This document shows, one piece after another, positions 41,001-48,616 of a stretch of DNA of 64,000 bases. The stretch's first letter is position 1. The number at the start of each line of letters is the position of its first letter. The position numbers and the translations under genes were made by a program. The notes under the pieces are model-generated. The model was not told where the DNA came from, ran no database searches, and saw only the letters and a list, made by a program, of their open reading frames with translations. Source of the DNA: Craspedostauros australis (Eukaryota > Bacillariophyta > Bacillariophyceae > Mastogloiales > Achnanthaceae); the NCBI GenBank assembly GCA_026770025.1, contig JAMXDE010000008.1, forward strand, positions 2,480,001-2,544,000, in the 5' to 3' direction.

Positions 41001-41727
41001 CGATACCATCCGCGCCACAATCATTGTTGGCATCATCGCTGTTGTCGTTGCAGTCATCCTCGATGTCTGCGTCAATCTCATCGTCGTCATCGCGAATGCC
41101 TTCTGGCACACTCGCCACGTCTTCCCAACCCGACGACACAGATTGGGCATTCAATTCGCCGTAATGCTCGTACTCCGACACAGGATCTGATGCCTGCAGT
41201 AGCAGTGTTCCATCGTTGTGGTCTGCATGCATGTTTGTCGCCATACGGCGAGGAACGTCGCTTTCCACAACATCATCGTCGCCATCATCGTCATGCTTGC
41301 TTGGATCATCATCATCGTCGTGGTTGATCAAGGCAGTAGCGGCGCCATCATCGACCGGCGGTTCCAGCTCGAGCGCACGTGATCCTGCCACAGCCCGACT
41401 CTGCATCGGCGTCGCTGCTTTCTGTTGCGGATGCTGCTGCGCGTTGACGCAAATTCTGTGATGCGTGAGCGCAAGGCCCAGCCAAAACAAACTTTGGAGG
41501 AGCGCAGTTCGTCGTATCGATGATGATGATGGCAGTGTTGATGACGTTATCGTCCTCTTCCTCTTACTCGACGACGGCTGCCGGAACACGTCGTGAAGGC
41601 CTTGAGGGGCGTGCGAGCGATCATCGTCAACACCATCGCTGCCTCCCGCAAGCGGGCTCTGTGCCGGTATTGTGTTCGCATCTATGTGCGACGATGCATC
41701 GCAGGCTGACGCGGATGCGTCTCTCAT
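35011..41727 (-). CDS. IRE1: IRE1 ER-stress sensor kinase/RNase with C-terminal CCCH finger
   Basis: 2238 residues in one exon; typical IRE1 is about 1000. A hydrophobic segment near residues 75-90 may be a signal or anchor. The luminal part has PQQ-like strands (VVVAVDGTVAGLSKTTGELL near 250, and about 360-425), separated by long Gln/His/Asn-rich runs. A membrane helix (about 1090-1110, PTIVIIFVMSF) precedes the kinase: glycine loop GFGGQGTVV (about 1182), VAVKRM, HRDLKPAN (about 1310), DMG, APE. The KEN RNase follows (about 1610-1715) with the catalytic Tyr in RTYDPSSVRDLL and Arg-Asn..His in RNKHHH, so both enzymes look active. After an acidic linker comes a CCCH zinc finger (about 2087-2115, C-x10-C-x7-C-x3-H, ending CVFAHGPVELR) and a Lys/Gly/Asn-rich tail. 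IRE1 senses unfolded protein in the ER and cuts mRNA; the finger could help choose RNA (inference). Confidence 0.9.
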   Translation of the reverse strand: MRDASASACDASSHIDANTIPAQSPLAGGSDGVDDDRSHAPQGLHDVFRQPSSSKRKRTITSSTLPSSSSIRRTALLQSLFWLGLALTHHRICVNAQQHPQQKAATPMQSRAVAGSRALELEPPVDDGAATALINHDDDDDPSKHDDDGDDDVVESDVPRRMATNMHADHNDGTLLLQASDPVSEYEHYGELNAQSVSSGWEDVASVPEGIRDDDDEIDADIEDDCNDNSDDANNDCGADGIDDDVIVVVAVDGTVAGLSKTTGELLWSRNGKLTKQLPVGSAGSATASATTRQRVKGFHAAAQRTRPHSKPTDGQQAGRILADHHKDERGDKDGHKDIESESPIMDPLLSTTTTTKSWSNQMQTSAVPSIDGSVYVTAAGVTVYTDTKKLVERAPFADKRGNFYIGSKDSSAAAIDGDTGELLHVVSSRGDRPPSIPKGSWEGRNVVWIGRVDHTIIIQEAQSAKTDASFSVAEIMSVSDMVVDTGTEAWKPTNWRGGSNASRRRRRRQGGPDAPDTLTVDQRDSDGLERQRQQQQRDRQLGLPMGGSSRGANLGGNDESKAGTDITDGSMDSHGRDNPQQQQHENAEEEEDQQRSSLISTPNGNLGFRNIRSGEVDWVTCEAFATPVVFAIDSATGSPIDVDMVQDVPIQNSSPDYMANQLGLQWESANIRDNSEEHTIVAAMKNGQLFALPLGKAQQPIRQSLAAPSVPQFETAKPHEQQQQQQQQQQQHYHHHQHQKMLTDGRAPPPKTPNEETSAVAQRNEALPKHGRKSDVNVYHGTDRSKDDIWPHGHAKNGNNGISRSNNAGKGTGATASAAASATAGVGTNANANANTNINANTQHVMTKIHHLGSRHTGRALPDMRHHGAASSDRTNGNKNRACHSGSSNFPACLVGTEHGYEVFARDPEGTFLSETAPGTPSALVLADPNSQGALIHYEPTAENKIISHDSQVTDRSFNQNRHSNGHSFNQNGYDQQHGYRPYPQQQQSHPHLQQNNQNHQYHHQAQQQYHPPQHLHQHGHGNGLGHGQHPWQYQQQQHHHQQQQIYQQQQYQSHQLQRDSHTHLDQEQYQHQVFGKADKRSSYQRFEKLMGHWIAPTIVIIFVMSFELGRRRRQKEMDNEKKLDLKSAELQQLDGKWSRSIDVQHEQQQQQEQQHQHRGLQQPQQQQHFIQVSDEVLGFGGQGTVVYKGMLEGRNVAVKRMLKAYTASADREISLLIESDGHPNVVRYFLKEVRGDFVYLALELCNMSLHELIGTLRSTQQQQQQQQQQQLAQSNLSSAPTIIHPAVKRVLQQIANGVKHIHSLRIVHRDLKPANILLALSGQKAASTTQGGKGQDADQELAGGGPANSTVDDERAKICNAFTELKYVAKISDMGLGKQLVGQSSFGVSTMADSSLRGQPKGGASLVGIGPGSVGWQAPEVMAQRWTSDCSMKSESNNNNNNNTTSNSNSKNTAISNTGDGKIGSNVARRPNNDRSSGSLVEVSPMEFAASSRTSRSVDIFSLGCIFHSTLIPGCHPFGEWFEREANIMHNRPDTEALSQTSVDAHDLVKSMIARNPKLRPSAQQICEHPFFWSVIKRLAFLCDLSDRVEADITMGKVASPKSSPAFVDNPLVLERGAVDVVGTAWDAVLDQALITNVQRFRTYDPSSVRDLLRLIRNKHHHFDELPSEFRDQLQESDGGLLGYFEALFPKLFMHCYGICRQLLTLDDPLAAKYAVIIPRRSKSRRAGRIAKGSDVQRRDQRRQQRPRAQSRELSPSMPPRVLKVARSNGAADGSTHDAITDAETSLKVSNHSSIVVIPAQNPVGGNSVDSGDSVVAALSNTEEESLAGDAEDRLAILSQSNYSSDPETDIETNADLDIGLDGEVCVDVGIDFDTSTDADEDAGIGVGVDLDCIADALNADTDHLIENIGTGNGNTDDGDNNNMYALIDEECQTKNMEPEVPLQDAGGGSDTDVDVAAVALEKKLFEHHVQQHHPRPLALSQSQNESHGSAHHDNNDHDEDRGGIGIGNDDDRIDDDIDDADDIRPGPAALADVGDIIIWEGSTAAKTYNCRGWIRSDEEWSRRADQTPRKRDPTLVRCADDPKFRTRLCNHWDVSLGTFCPMRRKNKCVFAHGPVELRVKEPKRGRWGKLVDKNGNNSNPWHSGGEDTYGAARSIEAMRKEEGKWNTGKKGGSSSGGNVGRGKKSNQKNSRKGGNNNPNGAGGKGGSSGSAKKSQTPAAPKNERRRAAQAPAKSD

Positions 41728-41852
41728 GCTGGATTCAAGATCACCTCGCTCAAAATGGCGCCAAAACGAAGGTGCGGATTTTGGATCTGTGGCGCGAAGG
41801 TGGATTTGCGATTTGGATGAACCCGTTGGTGTTTGGGGGATTTATGGGGGCT

Positions 41853-41897
41853 TGATTGACTGATTGACTGATTGACTGACTGATTGACCGATTGACC
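41853..41897. repeat. Tandem repeat, TGATTGAC-type
   Basis: About five to six 8-bp units (TGATTGAC with small variants) about 125 bp upstream of the IRE1 start codon. Confidence 0.9.
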
Positions 41898-42766
41898 ACA
41901 ATGGAAGGAATCCAGCTTGGAATGACATGCAGTTCTGTTCTGATCGGAAGGATTCATGTGCGAGTGCTGTACCATACAACGCTTCTCTGGTATTGTGTGT
42001 ATGAGTGCGGATGGTGGAACTCACAGGATCAACACAACCAAGAGCGCGCCAAGAAAATGAAAGAAATGTTCCCTCTGGAATTGCGCATGTGGAGGCACCA
42101 CAAGCGTATTCTCTTTTTCGCTCGCGCCAGATGTGGAGCTTTCGTCACAACGTCACGATGCAACAGATGTCGCGAATGAGGCTGTCGCCTTCCTGATTCT
42201 CCCTCTTTCTCTTCTCTGTCTCTCCGTTGGGCTGTGCAGCACCAACACCTCTGTGGCGTCTCTCCCCATTGTTTGTTCTGTTCTGTTCCGTTCCTGTTTG
42301 TTGAGGTCTGTTGTGGTCTGTGTTTGTGGTTGTGTTTGGGTGGTTGGTGTCAATTTTAGGCCTCGTGAAACGTGGTCCAGTCCACAGTTCAGTCGGATGG
42401 GTCACGATTGTCACAGGAAGCCTACCACGACTCACTGCCATCATGCGAGAATCCATCATCGGATTCGCCAGAACGCGAACCAAAAACTACCACCAACACA
42501 AAAAGAAGGCGCCAAAAGAGCATCGATGACGATCATGAGAGAGCAAAAGAACGGCTTCGCGCCCCAGAGAAAGAGATGAAGGACGCCGCTGTGCGGCCCA
42601 TGGGATGTTCCGGAGCTCCGCACGCCCCGATTCCTCTTGGGTCTCATCTGATCTCGTTTCGCAGGTACGAGTTGGCGTGAGAGTACCAGTACCAGTAGTT
42701 GTAGCCCAAGACGAACCTTTGCGGCTTCAATAACAACATCATCCTTCACAACGAATCCAGCAAGCA

Positions 42767-42785
42767 ATCGATCGATCGATCGATC
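42767..42785. repeat. ATCG microsatellite
   Basis: Nearly five ATCG units about 40 bp before the NAXD start codon. Confidence 0.9.
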
Positions 42786-42822
42786 AAGCCAGACGAACGA
42801 GGCACACGGTGAACCTTGATGG

Positions 42823-44813
42823 ATGTCGGTATTGCTCGTCCCCAATCGATTAATGAGAGCCAGCACAGCTTTCACCGCTGCCGCTACTGCCATTTCTGTC
42901 GTCATTGATCCCTGCAAGACCGCCGCAACCAGAGGCATTCGTGGCAGCGGCAGGAATCCGCTCAGGTTGTCGTCGGCGCTTTGTGCGTGCTTGTCAATCA
43001 CACAGGGATTGGTTGCGATCAACGGGGCTGCGTACTCTCACGTCTCCACGACACGGAACAGGGTTCCAACGACCGCCGCCGCATCTGTGATTGGAACTGG
43101 GGCGGATTACTCGTGCGAGCATCGTGGACGACCTAGTTGGCCTCTGAATCGTGGCCTCGACGAGCACCACGACCGCAAGAGGAAACGGAATGCATCCAGA
43201 TCTCGTTTCATCTCGTCGAGGTTGTTTTCGGGAACATCTTCATTCGCAGGAGGTGATCAAATGCCAGCATCCGACATTCCCAACCCTGGCACTTGGGCAA
43301 CAACCCAGAAGGCACAAAGACAATCCCAATCATCCACGAATCGTCCCACTATGACAGATGTACCCACCACGTGGACCAAGCATGATACGACTTCGCAGCA
43401 GCAGCGCTGCATCCTTCCGCTATCTTCCGACTCCCACAAGGGTTCCTCGGGACGCATCGGCGTAGTGGGCGGATCGGCACGGTACACGGGCGCACCGTAC
43501 TACGCGGCAATGGCCAGCCTCAAGGTTGGCGCCGACCTGGCATCCGTCTTTTGTGCCGAAGAGGCTTGCATTCCCATCAAATGTTACTCGCCGGAACTCA
43601 TGGTCTCCTCCATCTATTCGGCAGCAGACTTCGATCGGTTGGTGGAGACCAACCAGACAGAGTCAGCCGAGGCGGAGTGAGTTGTTGCGCGTTGTGCTTC
43701 TCTCGCGAGTACTCGCCGATGTTTGGTTTCTTCGTTGCGTTGATTGGAGCATCCGTTCAGGGTTTTGTGTGCGAATCGATTGTGACTACGTGGAAGGTAC
43801 TCCTGTGCATGTGGGTGTCTGCATTTCATTCCATTGATGGCCATGGTGGCTCATGTTTGTGTACGTGTCTCCATGCGCACGAGCATGTTTGTGCTGCTGT
43901 CGTTGAACATGATTGTAGCCTTTCCTTCTCTTTCACTCATTCACTTACTCGCCCATTCATTCATTCATTCCTACGTGCAAACTTGCGTACATGCAATCTA
44001 TCCACCAATCTCGTTGACAAATCCAGCATGCTCGTGGACAAGATGGTGAACGAAGTGACGTCGACGATGAACCGTCTCCACGTGTTGATTATCGGTCCCG
44101 GGCTGGGACGATGTCCGTTGGTCTTCAAGGGCGTTGCCAAGATCATCCAGGCCGCGCAATCTCAGAACATCCCGCTGGTGCTGGATGCGGATGCATTGTT
44201 CATGCTGACGCAGGAGCCGTACGTCAGAACATTGCTTTGCAACGATGCGGAACGATCCGTGCGTGATGGTAGCATCAGCGGCAGTAGTAGTACCTCTACA
44301 TTGCTGCCACCGTGCGTCCTCACCCCGAACGTTGTGGAGTACAAACGTCTGATGCAATGCACACCTCTCGGAGAAGAAAGATGGAAGGATATGATCATTT
44401 GCAAGAAGGGTGCGACGGACACCATCGTGCACAAGGCGAAGGGAATTGAGTACCACTGCGAAGAACAGGGAGGTTGGAAACGTTCGGGTGGGATCGGCGA
44501 CGTTCTGGCAGGGACGTTGGGGACTCTGGTGGCATGGAATCGCATCTTGACGCAGCGTGCAGCAAGGCAAGGCCACAACGGGGTAGACGATGCTTCACCG
44601 ACGTCCGCACCTCAAGCATCGTCCACTTCTACCTTACAAATGGCAGCGGCGGGATTCGCAACAGCAGACGATTTGCCGTTGGCCTGTTGGACGGCATGCT
44701 GCTTTGCCAAGATGGCAACGAAACGCGCATACGACGAGCATGGTCGCGCCATGACGGCACCTGACGTGCTGGCGGAGCTGGGGCCCACCGTGGACGCCGC
44801 GACACGCATATGA
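42823..44813 (+). CDS. NAXD: ATP/ADP-dependent NAD(P)H-hydrate dehydratase
   Basis: Two exons, 42823-43676 and 44027-44813, joined across a 350-bp GT-AG intron to give 546 residues. The joint reads [15 protein letters not shown], restoring the family sequence. The enzyme repairs damaged NADHX and NADPHX by dehydration driven by a nucleotide. Family blocks: [38 protein letters not shown], the glycine-rich LIIGPGLGR, and catalytic [16 protein letters not shown] near residue 440. The core matches the usual length of about 330-350 residues, but about 200 residues precede it. This leader is Ser/Thr/Arg-rich with a hydrophobic patch near 50-70 and could be an organelle-targeting sequence (mitochondrion or plastid), or a downstream Met (for example Met11) could be used. 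The C-terminal part has a Ser/Thr/Ala-rich insert. Confidence 0.92.
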
Positions 44814-45118
44814 GGGCGTGCCTGTTGGTTGTGCATGGAGGAGTGAATACGCTTCGTTGAGTACTCTTAGCCTTACATTCGACTTCACACCCTACCGCAT
44901 TACGCTCGTGGCTGTCATGATTTGTCAGTTCTATTGTATAATATAATGCTTTGTATAATGTAATGCGTTGTTTCATGCTTCTCCATGGCGCTCGACTGTC
45001 CTGTTGTGTTCTTCAGCTCGGAGTGCACACGCACCATGCAATAGTTCTCGGTGCAACCACTCTATACATTATGAGAGCATGGTACCAATCGTATGCAGGA
45101 TGCAACGTCGCGACCATC
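44814..45118. other. Convergent intergenic region
   Basis: 3' flanks of NAXD and the cystatin gene. Has an AT-rich patch with repeated TATAATRTAATGC near 44935-44965, possibly serving polyadenylation of one of the two genes. Nothing else recognised. Confidence 0.4.
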
Positions 45119-45661
45119 TCAGTTTCCTCCATCGGCATCCAACTCCAGGATCATTTCATCCAAGACTTCGCAGCTGACCTCCTGCCCCCAGGTGCTGATG
45201 CTGATGTCCCCGAAATGATCGTACATCACGACACGGAACCCGCCCTTGCAGGTGTTACAATCGGCGGGATCCAGCAACGCGATGGTGATGCGGTACATGA
45301 TGCCCGCCACGACCTGATCCGATCCTTCCACGACGCGCACGTCGAAGCTCTCCCAATCCAACCCTCCGCCCATGTCGCGCGCCGTCTCGAAGAAGGAGTA
45401 GTTGGGAATGAGGTCGGAATCCATGTGGTCCTTCAGCGCGCCCGTGTCATCGGTCAAGGCCTCGATCGCGGTCTTGAACAACGTCGTGACCGCGACTTCG
45501 GCGCACTTGACGACCCCGGAGTCCTTGAGGTCGGTGATGACTTCGTAGGCGCCCACTCTGTCGGATTCTTGCCGAGCCGCAGCGACGCCAGCGATGGGGG
45601 ACGCGGTCAGGCACAGGATGGCCATGGCGATGGCGGTCACGAACGCGGTCTTGAGAGTCAT
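45119..45661 (-). CDS. Secreted cystatin-like cysteine protease inhibitor
   Basis: 180 residues. A signal peptide (MTLKTAFVTAIAMAILCLTA..) probably ends near residue 25-30. The mature part has the cystatin pattern: a Gly near the N terminus (Gly37 in RVGAYE), a helix, and the inhibitory first loop QVVAG at residues 116-120 (Gln-x-Val-x-Gly) followed by the strand IMYRITIALL. The second-loop Pro-Trp of animal cystatins is not seen; the equivalent stretch reads GDISISTWGQE. Cys135, Cys138 and Cys164 could form a disulfide. Cystatins block papain-type cysteine proteases in the secretory or vacuolar system or outside the cell. It is divergent from the ankyrin gene, with starts about 400 bp apart. 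Confidence 0.75.
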   Translation of the reverse strand: MTLKTAFVTAIAMAILCLTASPIAGVAAARQESDRVGAYEVITDLKDSGVVKCAEVAVTTLFKTAIEALTDDTGALKDHMDSDLIPNYSFFETARDMGGGLDWESFDVRVVEGSDQVVAGIMYRITIALLDPADCNTCKGGFRVVMYDHFGDISISTWGQEVSCEVLDEMILELDADGGN

Positions 45662-46063
45662 GCTGGGACGAGGTGCGATGGGATGGGCTGTAGACGTTTG
45701 TTCTGTTCGTCTTCGTACGATCTATTCGTATATAATATTCTAGAATAGTTGGTGTGTCTTCTTGCCTCTTGCCTCTTGCTGCTTCTTGTGTCCCCTGTTG
45801 CTCTGCGGTTGTCGTGGCTGCACACGTTATCTGTATTGTCTGTTGTGTTGTGGATTGTGGAGCGTGGAGATCTTGCTTCGTCTCCGAACTGTTCAGTTTC
45901 CATTTTCGGATCCCATTCTTGGTCACTTCCAGTCGTGTTTGTCCTCCAATCGTGTTTGAGTTGCAGTGTTGGTGGGTGTTCTCGACCAGACCAAGAACAA
46001 GAACAAGAACAAGAGAATGAGAGGCGGAGGGAGGCAAGAAATCATGCGGAAGCATCTCTCGTC
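45662..46063. promoter_or_regulatory. Shared divergent promoter region (cystatin / ankyrin)
   Basis: The 402 bp between two divergent ATG codons must hold both promoters. Visible features are TATATAATAT-like sequence near 45730 (about 70 bp before the cystatin start) and a short GAACAA repeat near 45992-46015. No specific factor site was recognised. Confidence 0.4.
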
Positions 46064-46900
46064 ATGGCCATTGTCTGCCCATGCCGAATGAGGGACGCTC
46101 CCGATCGCACCGGCACAAGCTCGCCAACTGTTCTCAGAGCCTGCGACAGCATCATGTTCCACTGCGATTCCGCGTCCGCCGCCAAGGGGGAGCCGTTTCT
46201 CAGCCGTTGTATCGTGCAGAACCGCTGGCAGGAGTTCACGCAAGCGCTGCAAGAAACCACGGATCTCACCATCCACGACAGCCATTGCAACACGCCGCTG
46301 CACGTTGCATGCGAAGCAAACGGCGAGAGCAGATTCGTGACGGCGTTGCTGCAGAAGGGATTCGATGCCAATGCATGCAACTGCGACAATCTAACTGCGC
46401 TGCACGTGGCAATTGCGCACAATCGCGACGCCGATATCATCCGTTTGCTGATGGCGCATGGCGCCGATCCCTACTGGGATGGCGGGGACGGTCTGACGGC
46501 CATTTGCATCGCCTGCGAAGAGAACCATCTGCCAGCAATGCGGGTCCTGGTTCATGAGTACGGCGTGGATCTCAATCGTCGCAACAGCTGGGGCGTGACG
46601 GCCATCGGGCACATGCTGCACACCACGGTGCATGAGGAGATGCTGGAATACATGCTGCGGGAAGGCAACGCCGATCCCAACCTGCATGCGGAGGCGGGCG
46701 ATCTGCCGCTGCGACTTGCGCTTTTCTTCAGCGAGAGTGTGACCACGGTGAATCTCCTTCTTAGATACGGCGCCAACGTCCACGCGATCAGCGATGGGGT
46801 GGAGACGGCGCTGCTCTTGGCAGAGACGGAAGTCGACGAGGATGACAAGCAAGAGATCACGGAGGAGCTCATACGGCACATTGGCAACCATCGTCTGTGA
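46064..46900 (+). CDS. Ankyrin-repeat protein
   Basis: 278 residues from the first in-frame ATG. After a short Cys/Ser-rich N terminus, about six ankyrin repeats run from about residue 65 to 265. Clear cores are NTPLHVACEANGES, LTALHVAIAHNRDADIIRLL, MAHGADPYWDGGDGLTAICI and NLLLRYGANVHAISDG. The last repeats are less regular. No enzymatic domain, signal peptide or membrane segment, so it is a protein-binding adaptor whose partner cannot be told. The frame is open upstream to 45749 but lacks an ATG there. Intronless. Confidence 0.85.
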   Translation: MAIVCPCRMRDAPDRTGTSSPTVLRACDSIMFHCDSASAAKGEPFLSRCIVQNRWQEFTQALQETTDLTIHDSHCNTPLHVACEANGESRFVTALLQKGFDANACNCDNLTALHVAIAHNRDADIIRLLMAHGADPYWDGGDGLTAICIACEENHLPAMRVLVHEYGVDLNRRNSWGVTAIGHMLHTTVHEEMLEYMLREGNADPNLHAEAGDLPLRLALFFSESVTTVNLLLRYGANVHAISDGVETALLLAETEVDEDDKQEITEELIRHIGNHRL

Positions 46901-47193
46901 TTGATGAGAGTGAGTGCGTCTCGGACCATGTGAAGCATCTCAGGTGACAATTGGCGGAAGGTACCAGTACGCAAGGAACGTATTAGCATGTTCCACCGTG
47001 GCAGTCGCTGCTTTGGCAAGTGCATAATGGCATCGTACTAATACTCGTGTTATATTCGAGCATAGCGTATCTCGGAAGGTCGCATGCCCATCATCAGTGG
47101 TGATCGCATGAGAGTCGTGGTACGGTGCCTCCTCCTCCTCCTGTACATCCTAATATGTTCAATAAATGGTTGGGGCCTCACAGGATGACGAGC

Positions 47194-48616
47194 TTACAGG
47201 ACGATGTCGGCGGAGAATGGAGCCATGACCTCTCCTGTGTATGGCTTGACAACGCCGTCCAGAAGTGGCACAGATCCTGGGATGGTCTGCTCGCACAGGA
47301 ATCCGAAGATACCCAGCATGGCGAGGCGTCCGTTGTTGGTCTCGGCAATCAATCCGCGCTTCTTCTGCTCCTCGGTCTTGTTCTTCGTAAAGTTGAATGG
47401 ATCGTACAGGTTGAATGGGACCTTGTGTGGGACGGCGTCGAAGGTTGGGAAGGCACCTGGCTTGCCGCCCTTGGTGTAGTGGAGCTGTCCGCTGTTGCCG
47501 CCCTCGTCGGCGGACAGCTCGGAGTACCATTCCAGGAATCCGATGAAGGCGATGATCTGGACCTTGGAGGCGAATGGAAGGGCATCCCACTGCTCTGGTG
47601 GCGAGAGGTCGGTGCCTGGCATGGAGACGCCGCCCGTGGTCAGTGGCCATGGGAAGACGAAGTTGGATTGCACGCAGTATCCAACGAATGCTGCCATGGC
47701 AACACGTCCGTGCTTGATCTGAAGGTGTCCAATGACGTATTATATCATGATGAAATATGGTGGCAACGGTGCAAAACGTCGTGTCATTTCGAACGTGGTT
47801 GGATAAAGTTTGGTGCGTGTGTGTGTGTGTTCAAAAGAACGGAGAATACGTGGCGTGTGAGTGCACATGTGCTGCTACGGCGGAAGCGGCGTGTAAAAGT
47901 GAAGACAATGCAATTAATTCTGAAATGGCGGAATCATCCATCATCATCCACCAATGCGTTCGAGCGAAGGCAGAATGCTTCAACCCCGTTCATGTCCATG
48001 ACTTCTTTTGTCCCACAAAATTGCGTGACGTTGCGTTGAGTAATCCAACAAGCGATGCAGTTCTGCCACGCTTGGCAACAACGTACCTCACTCTGCTTCA
48101 ACCATCCGATGGTGCGCTCCTCGTCGAATCCCCAGAGTCCGGTATCGACCAGACCCAGTGGATCCCAGAACTTGACGAGTGGGTTGAGCGCGGCAGCCTC
48201 CTCCTGCAGGTCAGCCTGTTGTTGGTGTTTGATTGTTGTTGTCATTGCCGTTGTTATTGCCAATGTTGTTGCCATTCACGTTGTCGTTGTCGTCATTGTC
48301 GTTTTTACGGTCATCATCATTGCGCAATTCACAACAACATCATGGGTTCATTTGTCGCAACCATCACGAAAGAAGCAGAAGCAAGAAGGCGGTTAGATAC
48401 GGTTTAGGTGTGCAAGGTCATCCATGCGTGCGGACGCTCCTCATCGAAGGCAGAACTGCAAAAATATCCCCATGGCGACAAGCATCATGCGTAAAACGAG
48501 ACGGATGAACTCACCTTGGTGGCGGCCAACGCAGGCGCGGCGCGGGACGCCGATGGGCTGAAGGTGAAGGCAGCAGCACTGGTGGCTGTGATGGCGAGGA
48601 TGGCGGCGGTCTTCAT
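47194..48616 (-). CDS. Fucoxanthin chlorophyll a/c-binding light-harvesting protein
   Basis: Three exons: 48616-48515, 48215-48087 and 47718-47194, joined across GT-AG introns of 299 and 368 bp into 251 residues. Both joints keep frame and rebuild family sequence: ..ALAATK/ADLQEEAAAL and WLKQSE/IKHGRVAM. Residues 1-16 are a signal peptide followed by an A-A-F site (SAAAFTF), the bipartite plastid leader of diatom proteins. Membrane helix 1 has the pigment-binding E-IKHGRVAM, helix 2 QIIAFIGFLEWYSE, helix 3 ETNNGRLAMLGIFGF. FWDPLGLVD precedes helix 1, as in FCPs. It binds chlorophyll a/c and fucoxanthin in the thylakoid and passes energy to the photosystems. The subfamily (Lhcf or Lhcr) is unsure. 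Intron 2 contains a short GT repeat (about 47813-47831). Confidence 0.95.

Larger units (their letters stand above)
41728..42822. other. Divergent intergenic region, IRE1 / NAXD
   Basis: About 1.1 kb between two divergent start codons, so probably both promoters. It contains the two short tandem repeats listed below. No gene recognised. Confidence 0.5.
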
